Positions 1 to 5,588 of a stretch of 8,078 bases of DNA are shown here, one piece after another. Source of the stretch: JBGTCY01 sp041748615 (lineage in GTDB: Bacteria > Bacteroidota > Bacteroidia > Chitinophagales > CAIOSU01); NCBI GenBank assembly GCA_041748615.1, contig JBGTCY010000203.1, positions 1 through 8,078 on the forward strand. Direction: 5' to 3'. Both the position numbers and the translations under genes were made by a program. A model generated the notes under the pieces. It was given only the letters and a program-made list of their open reading frames with translations. It was not told where the DNA came from and did no database searches. How positions within the stretch are numbered: position 1 is the stretch's first letter; each line of letters opens with the position of its first letter.

Positions 1-1
1 C

Positions 2-904
2 GTGTTGGGCAGTCAGTTGGCTTCGTTAGAGCATATCGAAGATTTTAAAGAAGAGTTTGCTTCATCGCGCACTTTCTGTTTTTTGCATGAGTTGGAAATG
101 CTGTTGGACAACAACCTCATCAAAGGAGGCGACCTGAGCAACGCTATCGTGGTGGTGGACAAAGTGGTGACTGATGATGAACTGAACCGGCTGGCGAAAT
201 TGTTTAACAAGCAGAAAGTAGAAGTGAAAAGTGAAGGCATTCTGAACAATGTCGAATTGCGTCATCATAATGAACCCGCGCGTCACAAACTGCTTGATGT
301 GCTGGGTGATTTGGCGCTGATTGGCAGACCGCTGAAAGCGAAAATCACTGCTACCCGTCCCGGACATGCTTCGAACATCGAGTTTGCGAAAAAAATAAAA
401 GCCTACATCAAGGAAAATAAAATCAAGGAAGAAATTCCGAAATATAATCCCAACAAAGAGCCGGTGATGGACGTGCGGCAAATCGCCCGGAGCCTGCCGC
501 ATCAATATCCTTTTTTATTGGTGGACAAAATCATCGAGTTATCTGAAAAGCAGGTTGTGGGGATTAAAAACGTCACGATTGATGAGCCGTATTTCCCCGG
601 ACATTTTCCCGACAACCCCGTGATGCCCGCAGTGTTACAATTGGAAGCGCTCGCACAAACGGGCGGTATCTTAGTCCTCAACACCGTAGATGACCCACAC
701 AATTATGATACCTACCTCATTATGATTGACAAAGCCAAATTCAAAAACAGAGTTGTGCCGGGTGATACCTTAATCCTGAAACTCGAACTGCTCAGCCCCA
801 TCCGAAGAGGCATTTGCGAAATGAAAGGCACCGCCTACGTAGGTGACAAAATCGCCTCTGAAGCGGTGTTGGTGGCAAAGATTTATCGGAAGGAAAAGGT
901 TTGA
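2..904 (+). CDS. lpxC/fabZ: Bifunctional LpxC/FabZ (UDP-3-O-acyl-GlcNAc deacetylase / 3-hydroxyacyl-ACP dehydratase), 5' end outside the window
   Basis: This is the C-terminal 300 residues of the LpxC-FabZ fusion typical of Bacteroidota; the reading frame is open to the left edge, so the first codon (GTG) is internal Val, not a start. LpxC is the Zn-dependent deacetylase that commits the cell to lipid A synthesis; FabZ dehydrates 3-hydroxyacyl-ACP in fatty acid elongation. Both are cytosolic. Visible LpxC motifs are RHKLLD (residues 94-99), whose His95 and Asp99 match two zinc ligands, and GHASN (121-125), whose His122 matches the catalytic His. After a Lys/Glu-rich linker (about 130-155) FabZ begins with LPHQYPFLLVDK (165-176). 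Its catalytic pair is His201 in FPGHFP and Glu215 in LQLEALAQ, at the usual 14-residue spacing. The family motif PVMPGVL reads PVMPAVL here. The zinc ligand and catalytic residues nearer the LpxC N-terminus lie outside the window. The gene ends in TGA and converges on lepB with a 68 bp gap that has no convincing terminator. lpxA, which often follows this fusion in the phylum, is absent. Confidence 0.97.
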   Translation: MLGSQLASLEHIEDFKEEFASSRTFCFLHELEMLLDNNLIKGGDLSNAIVVVDKVVTDDELNRLAKLFNKQKVEVKSEGILNNVELRHHNEPARHKLLDVLGDLALIGRPLKAKITATRPGHASNIEFAKKIKAYIKENKIKEEIPKYNPNKEPVMDVRQIARSLPHQYPFLLVDKIIELSEKQVVGIKNVTIDEPYFPGHFPDNPVMPAVLQLEALAQTGGILVLNTVDDPHNYDTYLIMIDKAKFKNRVVPGDTLILKLELLSPIRRGICEMKGTAYVGDKIASEAVLVAKIYRKEKV

Positions 905-972
905 AATTTATTCCAGCAACGGAGTGATTCTGGTAATTTTAAAATAAACTTTACGAACTGAATTTATAAAAA

Positions 973-2394
973 TCAATCAGTTTTAATCACACTGAAAAGC
1001 CTTTTCCACCGAATATTGGAAGGAAAATTTTTCGCTTTGTCCAACGAAAGCCAGATGAGCCAGGCTTTACCAACAATGTGGTCTTCAGGAACAAACCCCC
1101 AAAAACGCGAGTCTTCAGAGTTGTGACGGTTGTCGCCCATCATCCAGTAGTAGTCCATTTTAAAAGTATAGCTGTCAGTTTCTTCATCATTAATAAAAAT
1201 TTTACCATCTTTTTTTTGCAAGGTGTTGCCTTCGTAAAGGGTGATGATGCGTTCATAAACCGGCAGGTTATTCATATCAATTGAAACGCTCACACCTTTT
1301 TTCGGGACTACAAGCGGTCCGTAATTGTCCACGTTCCAGGGAAAACTTTTGAGGTCGGGCGGAAAATGATAACGCTGGAATTCTTCCACCTGACCTTTCG
1401 GAGTGATTCTTCTTTCAACCCTTTTTGTATTATTCATGTTCTTGATTGCTTCATAATTTTTTTCCGTCAGGCTGAGCAGATATTGACCTTTGTTGGAAGT
1501 AATCCGACCGCCATCGGTGATGTTCAATTCCTGAAGTGTTTTTGGATTGAAGTTGGTGCCGTCCGTCAACACATAATACTGATACTGCATGTCCACCGGT
1601 TCGTAAGCTTTTTCACCATTGATATGCAAGATGCCATTGATGACTTCCAATGAATCTCCGGGAATGCCGACACAGCGTTTGATATAATTTTCACGCTTAT
1701 CAACGGGACGGAAATGTTCCTGAGGCCAGTTAAATACCACCATTTCATTTCGTTCAACGGATTGAATTTTCGGAAAACGGTAGTAAGGTAATTTAATCCA
1801 TTCGAGATAAGATTTTGTACCGAAAACGGGCATGGTGTGATGCGCGAATGGAAACGCGATGGGCGTCATCGGCACCCGGGCGCCATAGTGAAACTTACTG
1901 ACAAACAGGAAATCACCAACGAGCAGGGTTTTTTCCATGGAGGATGTAGGGATAGTATATGCTTCAATAATGAAAGCACGGATGATTGTTGCAGCAACAA
2001 CCGCGAAGAGAAGCGCGTCAACCCATTCGCGGGCGGAGGAACGTTTGCCTTGAGGTTTTGAACCTACGTATGTGATGGGTGTCACAAAATTTAATACGGG
2101 CAGAAAAATATAACCGAAAAAAATTCCGAGTATCTGTGAGGGAATGTCGCGTCTGTTGAAAACTTTCAGAAATTCAGTAATCAGCCAAATAATTAAAATG
2201 ATGTTAATATAAGGAAATACAAAAAGAATACTCCATAACGGAGTGCGTTCAATGATTTTAAAATAAGACAGAATATTTGCAAATGGCGTTAATGCCAGCT
2301 TTCTTTCTAATCCCGCTTTTTCAAAGAAATTGCCCAAAAGCATCACAATTATAGTGAAAGAGATTACAGGTCCGAATATCAAAATAAATAGCAT
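973..2394 (-). CDS. lepB: Signal peptidase I (LepB), with extended N-terminal membrane region
   Basis: This inner-membrane Ser/Lys peptidase removes signal peptides from proteins leaving through Sec, which here would include the three secreted or membrane proteins encoded upstream. All family boxes are visible in the 473 residues: IPTSSMEKTLLVGD (148-161) with the catalytic serine at 152, YIKRCVGIPGD (237-247) with the general-base lysine at 239, and MGDNRHNSEDSR (419-430). In the serine box the common S-x-M-x-P-T form is S-S-M-E-K-T, a variant I associate with Bacteroidota. The segment just before the serine box (about 124-145) is the membrane anchor common to the family. In front of it lie three more hydrophobic stretches (about 3-20, 53-75 and 85-107), giving a longer membrane domain than the E. 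coli enzyme. About 180 residues separate the catalytic lysine from the GDN box, against roughly 127 in E. coli, so the second periplasmic domain is enlarged. The ATG at 2394 opens directly into a hydrophobic segment and has no clear Shine-Dalgarno sequence. It is the last gene of the DUF5683-dapB-lepB group, 174 bp after dapB, so it may have its own promoter. Confidence 0.96.
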   Translation of the reverse strand: MLFILIFGPVISFTIIVMLLGNFFEKAGLERKLALTPFANILSYFKIIERTPLWSILFVFPYINIILIIWLITEFLKVFNRRDIPSQILGIFFGYIFLPVLNFVTPITYVGSKPQGKRSSAREWVDALLFAVVAATIIRAFIIEAYTIPTSSMEKTLLVGDFLFVSKFHYGARVPMTPIAFPFAHHTMPVFGTKSYLEWIKLPYYRFPKIQSVERNEMVVFNWPQEHFRPVDKRENYIKRCVGIPGDSLEVINGILHINGEKAYEPVDMQYQYYVLTDGTNFNPKTLQELNITDGGRITSNKGQYLLSLTEKNYEAIKNMNNTKRVERRITPKGQVEEFQRYHFPPDLKSFPWNVDNYGPLVVPKKGVSVSIDMNNLPVYERIITLYEGNTLQKKDGKIFINDEETDSYTFKMDYYWMMGDNRHNSEDSRFWGFVPEDHIVGKAWLIWLSLDKAKNFPSNIRWKRLFSVIKTD

Positions 2395-2436
2395 TGTATA
2401 AATTGTATTTTTATTTCAGGTAAGAAATGGTTATTT

Positions 2437-2444
2437 CAAATATG
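2437..2444 (-). promoter_or_regulatory. Weak candidate -7 promoter element for lepB
   Basis: In the 174 bp gap between dapB and lepB the minus strand reads CATATTTG, one mismatch from the Bacteroidota -7 consensus TAnnTTTG, 42 nt before the lepB ATG. No TTTG element stands at the usual distance upstream: the nearest TTG copies are too close or too far. A second one-mismatch site, CACCTTTG, lies at 2525-2532. Either could occur by chance in this AT-rich gap. The gap contains no gene and no clear terminator, so lepB may simply be read through from dapB. Confidence 0.2.
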
Positions 2445-2568
2445 TTTTCAACGCCTGCAAAAATGAGCAATTAACTTTCATTTAAAAAAATAATATTACC
2501 CGTTAAAGTGGAGATCAATAAGAACAAAGGTGTTTAAAAATTTCCATAAAAAAATTTAGGCAATAACG

Positions 2569-3306
2569 TCAGAAGCCGAGCATATCTTTCATTTCAAAAA
2601 AACCTTTTTTCCCTTTCAGCCATAGGGCGGCATGAACCGCGCCTAAAGCAAATCCCCTTCTGCTTTTGGCGGTATGTTGAATTTCAATGCTGTCAAACTC
2701 AGATTCGTAATGAATAATGTGGATGCCCGGCACATCTTTTTCACGGTAAGATTTCACTTCCAGCACTTCGGAATCATTGGAAGATTGATTGAGCCATTTT
2801 TTTTTGCGTTTCACTTTGCGCAGAAGGTCGTTTGCCAGCACGATGGCAGAGCCGCTCGGAGCGTCTTTTTTTTCGGTGTGATGTACTTCATGAATGCTGA
2901 CCGCATATTCGCGATGTTCGTTCATTAATACTCCCAACTTCCTGTTTAATTCAAAAAACAGATTCACTCCAATGCTAAAATTTGAAGCATGAAAAAGCGT
3001 CTGACCGGATTTTTTGCAGCGTTTTTTCAATTCCGGCAGTTTTTCCGTCCAGCCCGTTGAACCACAGACAACAGGAATACCGGCTTCGAAGCACTTCAGA
3101 ATATTGTCATACGCGGTGTGTGGGGTGGTGAATTCAATCGCTATATCCGCCTTACGCAGGTTTTTCGCGGTGAATTCATGTTGATTATCCGCGTCAATTT
3201 TCAAGACCACTTTGGGCGCTTTCTTAGGATTTTGTTTTGCCATCAGCAGAATTTCAGCTTCGATGGCTTTGCCCATTTTTCCATAACCGATGAGCGCTAT
3301 TTTCAT
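2569..3306 (-). CDS. dapB: 4-hydroxy-tetrahydrodipicolinate reductase (DapB)
   Basis: This cytosolic enzyme reduces the dehydrated form of 4-hydroxy-tetrahydrodipicolinate with NAD(P)H, in the pathway to diaminopimelate (peptidoglycan) and lysine. The 245 residues are a full-length member of the family. The Rossmann dinucleotide motif GYGKMG is at 7-12. EFTTPHTAYDN (58-68) and CGSTGW (81-86) are the cofactor-side loops. The active-site signature HHTEKKDAPSGSA spans 142-154: His142, His143 and Lys146 align with His159, His160 and Lys163 of the E. coli enzyme, and DAPSGSA binds substrate. RRGFALGAVHAALWL (216-230) is the typical C-terminal motif. Nothing essential is missing. The ATG at 3306 overlaps the stop of the DUF5683 gene as ATGA, so the two are probably translationally coupled. 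It has no promoter of its own that I can see and most likely depends on the site at 3894-3901. Confidence 0.97.
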   Translation of the reverse strand: MKIALIGYGKMGKAIEAEILLMAKQNPKKAPKVVLKIDADNQHEFTAKNLRKADIAIEFTTPHTAYDNILKCFEAGIPVVCGSTGWTEKLPELKKRCKKSGQTLFHASNFSIGVNLFFELNRKLGVLMNEHREYAVSIHEVHHTEKKDAPSGSAIVLANDLLRKVKRKKKWLNQSSNDSEVLEVKSYREKDVPGIHIIHYESEFDSIEIQHTAKSRRGFALGAVHAALWLKGKKGFFEMKDMLGF

Positions 3307-3875
3307 AATCGTAGTGTTAAGGTGATTCCGGTAAATCCACCCTGCGGATTTCCTGCCATTCTAATGACAGGCTGCACCCGCATGGTGAGGTCATCGCTGA
3401 TGTCAAAGTCAAACAAATGAGCGTCAACAGCAGCGTCAATGATATTCAGTGCATATAAAACAGCCGTAAAGATAACGGCAAGGTCTAAGTTTCGCTTGTA
3501 AAAATTTTTGAGCGTGAGCAGGTTGCCATCGTTGTAAATCCCGACATAATTGTCAATCGTGGTGGAATCACCATCCACGCGAAGGCGATAGGCTTCACGA
3601 TAAGTGTTCCATTTTTTTACATTGAACCCAATTGCAAATCCTAACCCGCCAAATCCGGCATAGATAATGGGCAATTTCCAGTATTTCCTGTTATAGATTT
3701 GGCCCCATCCCGGCACAATCGCTGATTGCGAAACGGCTCTTTTAACAGAATGCCTCTTGATTTCCGGAGAGCTTTCAATTTTTACGGTGTCTTCCACCAT
3801 TATATCCTGAGCGAAAGAAGTAAAAGAGGAAATAATGAAAAAAACTAAAAAAATGACGGGATAGATAAATTGCAT
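3303..3875 (-). CDS. DUF5683 family membrane protein, function unknown
   Basis: Recognised as a DUF5683 protein by the block VPGWGQIYNRKYWKLP (54-69) and by NIIDAAVDAHLFDFDISDDL (144-163). With the start used here the product is 190 residues. It opens with a signal peptide (hydrophobic residues 4-20, likely cleavage after SFA, before Gln23). Two further apolar segments follow, at about 70-86 and 131-148, the first directly after the conserved GQIYN block. The protein is therefore membrane-associated. The family has no established function that I know of. The frame stays open upstream to a TTG at 3941 and an ATG at 3923. I reject both: the TTG lies inside a terminator hairpin, both lie upstream of a perfect -7 promoter element, and either would put 16-22 charged or mixed residues in front of the signal peptide. 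The ATG at 3875 has an A-rich leader but no Shine-Dalgarno sequence. The stop overlaps dapB by four bases. In many Bacteroidota this gene sits between parB and dapB; here parAB is not next to it. Confidence 0.9.
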   Translation of the reverse strand: MQFIYPVIFLVFFIISSFTSFAQDIMVEDTVKIESSPEIKRHSVKRAVSQSAIVPGWGQIYNRKYWKLPIIYAGFGGLGFAIGFNVKKWNTYREAYRLRVDGDSTTIDNYVGIYNDGNLLTLKNFYKRNLDLAVIFTAVLYALNIIDAAVDAHLFDFDISDDLTMRVQPVIRMAGNPQGGFTGITLTLRL

Positions 3876-3893
3876 TTTTCTGTTACGGAAGCT

Positions 3894-3901
3894 CAAAGAT
3901 A
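3894..3901 (-). promoter_or_regulatory. Likely -7 promoter element for DUF5683-dapB(-lepB)
   Basis: The minus strand reads TATCTTTG, an exact match to the Bacteroidota -7 consensus TAnnTTTG, with 18 nt between it and the ATG at 3875. That would give a leader of only about 12-15 nt. It lies between the terminator hairpin of the upstream unit and the signal-peptide start of the DUF5683 gene, where a promoter is expected. There is no clear TTTG at the -33 distance, so the match is half of the bipartite promoter only. Confidence 0.5.
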
Positions 3902-3933
3902 AACCATAACGAATGACTGTCATTGAGATTGTA

Positions 3934-3971
3934 AAATTCAAATAGCCGCGATGAAGCGGCTATTTGAATTT
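3934..3971 (-). terminator. Hairpin terminator after the cargo-PorP/SprF unit
   Basis: A perfect 16 bp inverted repeat (arms 3934-3949 and 3956-3971) with a 6 nt loop. The inner half of the stem is GC-rich (AGCCGC/GCGGCT) and the outer half AT-rich. Read on the minus strand, the stem runs out into a short T-run (AATTTTAC). It lies about 115 nt after the stop of the PorP/SprF gene and before the promoter at 3894-3901, so it would end the first transcription unit. The T-run is short, so termination strength is uncertain. Confidence 0.7.
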
Positions 3972-4086
3972 ATGATTATAAAAAATTTGATTTAGGCACG
4001 TTTCCAAAACTCAATTCATCTAATATCTAAAGTCTAACATCTGCTGATGCAGGCTTCAAAATGCGATGTTATTATGACAACTTTTC

Positions 4087-5565
4087 TTAACGATAAATAT
4101 GAATCCAGGCATCCTTGAATTCAGACTTCTGCCTGATTTCGTAAAGTTCTCTTAAGCCGCTTTCCAAATCACCGGGTTTTTGTAAAAACACATAGTACCA
4201 TTTTTTCTCCGTGTTGTAAACCACACCGGTCTTGTGACCTTTTTGTTCGAGTTGCTGAGCGGTTTTTTTAGCTCCTGTTGCGGAACGGGAAGAAGCCACG
4301 ATGAGGAAAAAAGGGTCATCGGATTTTCCGTAAACAAATTCCACCGAACCCCAATCGCCAACTTCCTGCACTAATTCTTTTGGAAGCGGTCTTCCTTTTG
4401 AATCAAAATTTTTGGTATCGGGATTGGCTTTTCTGATAGAATCCTGTTCCTGCTCAATTTTCTGAATCACTTTTTCCACTTCTTTTTTCAATGATTCTTT
4501 CAGTTCTTCCAGCGCTCTGCGTTGCTGTTCCACTTTTTCATTTAATTCATCAATCGCTTGCTGTTGTTGATCGTATTTCTCCGAAAACTCCTGGTTATAT
4601 CGGATGATACTGTCATTCTGCAGCTTAATTGTATCAATCTGATTCATAATGTTTTTCAACTCTTTATCATCACGTTTTCCAAAGCGCACCGATACAAAAA
4701 ACTCATGTGAGCCTCCTGTGTAGTTTTTAATATCATTCAAAGCAAGGTCATAAGCATAACCAACGCCAACGCGCTGGTGAACACGTACTCCGCCTCCGAA
4801 TGACGCGCCATAATCATAGCGGTAAGCGCCATTCAGCCACACAATGTCTTTGTAATTAAACATGACACCTAAGTCAACCTGATAGACATTCCCTTTTGCC
4901 ATTCTGAACATCACGTTGGGTTCAATGAAAAATTTATTATCCGCTAAAGGGATATTGTAAGAGGCATGCGCAAAATAATGTCTTGAAAGTCTGTAAAACT
5001 GAGGCTCCTGATTGTTGAGGTATCTCAGTTTGGTTTGCACCATTCTTGGAACAGCAAAACCGACATTTAATCCTTTGAATCGGTAATTAATACCTGCTGC
5101 CGCGTCAAAACCGATGCTGTTGGCGAGATTGCCTGTGATAATGTCCTCAGTGGGGTCTTCAACAATAATGCGGTTAAAGTCTAAGCGGGTTTGATACATT
5201 TCAGCAGAAACTCCAAAACTCAGCCGGTTATCATCATTGATGTTTATCGAGTAGGAGTAGGAGAGATTGCCGCCCATATTTTGAACCACATCCGTCACAT
5301 CGCTGAAGAAAAATCCACCTAAACCGATTTTACGGCTTTTCAAAGAACCGTCAAGGGTGAATAATCTTGTTTCGGGCGCTCCGTTAAAATCAGTCCATTG
5401 TTTGCGGTACAAACCAAAAGCCTGCATGAAGTCATTCTCACCGGTGCGTGCCGGATTGTAGATGAATGTATTAACATAATACTGAGAGTAAAGCGGGATT
5501 TGTTGCGCTGAAGTTCCTAATGCAAAAGCGAACAAAACAAAAGTAAAAACAATGATATTTTTCAT
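4087..5565 (-). CDS. PorP/SprF-family outer-membrane protein with coiled coil and C-terminal SPOR-like domain
   Basis: Residues 1-20 are a signal peptide ending GTSA before QQ. Residues about 22-296 are a PorP/SprF-type domain: the family opening PLYSQYYVNTFIYNPARTG (24-42), then LYRKQW (52-57), repeated aromatic-edged beta strands and GVGYAYDLALNDI (267-279), ending in the strand HEFFVSVRFGK. This family forms outer-membrane barrels that work with T9SS and with the cell-surface proteins it exports. After the barrel comes a long charged helix (about 299-380), rich in Gln/Glu/Lys with heptad-like spacing, predicted coiled coil. The C-terminus (about 418-491, FFLIVASSRS to AWIHIYR) looks like a SPOR domain, a fold known to bind peptidoglycan strands stripped of stem peptides. 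At 492 residues it is much longer than the roughly 300 typical of SprF/PorP proteins. It starts 23 bp after the stop of the T9SS cargo gene, so the two form one unit. I infer that it helps export or anchor that cargo and tethers the barrel to the cell wall. The PorP/SprF assignment is firm; SPOR rests on pattern recognition. Confidence 0.9.
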   Translation of the reverse strand: MKNIIVFTFVLFAFALGTSAQQIPLYSQYYVNTFIYNPARTGENDFMQAFGLYRKQWTDFNGAPETRLFTLDGSLKSRKIGLGGFFFSDVTDVVQNMGGNLSYSYSININDDNRLSFGVSAEMYQTRLDFNRIIVEDPTEDIITGNLANSIGFDAAAGINYRFKGLNVGFAVPRMVQTKLRYLNNQEPQFYRLSRHYFAHASYNIPLADNKFFIEPNVMFRMAKGNVYQVDLGVMFNYKDIVWLNGAYRYDYGASFGGGVRVHQRVGVGYAYDLALNDIKNYTGGSHEFFVSVRFGKRDDKELKNIMNQIDTIKLQNDSIIRYNQEFSEKYDQQQQAIDELNEKVEQQRRALEELKESLKKEVEKVIQKIEQEQDSIRKANPDTKNFDSKGRPLPKELVQEVGDWGSVEFVYGKSDDPFFLIVASSRSATGAKKTAQQLEQKGHKTGVVYNTEKKWYYVFLQKPGDLESGLRELYEIRQKSEFKDAWIHIYR

Positions 5566-5588
5566 GGTGTTGATTGCTTGATTCAGGG

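Noticed and set aside
905..972. Possible bidirectional terminator between lpxC/fabZ and lepB (ATTTTAAAAT palindrome and ACTGA/TCAGT arms)
   Set aside because: The arms are short, AT-only or interrupted, and no GC-rich stem with a T-run is present on either strand.
1078..2061. Plus-strand open frames inside lepB
   Set aside because: They are shadows of the lepB frame, with low-complexity hydrophobic or Cys/Asn-rich translations and no family motif.
3876..3941. Longer DUF5683 N-terminus starting at TTG 3941 or ATG 3923
   Set aside because: Both starts precede the likely promoter, the TTG lies in the terminator stem, and the extra residues would disrupt an otherwise normal signal peptide.
4036..4070. 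Inverted repeat AACATC / GATGTT between the PorP/SprF stop and the strong hairpin, possible terminator
   Set aside because: The stem is only 6 bp with a 23 nt loop and no T-run; the 16 bp hairpin at 3934-3971 is far better.
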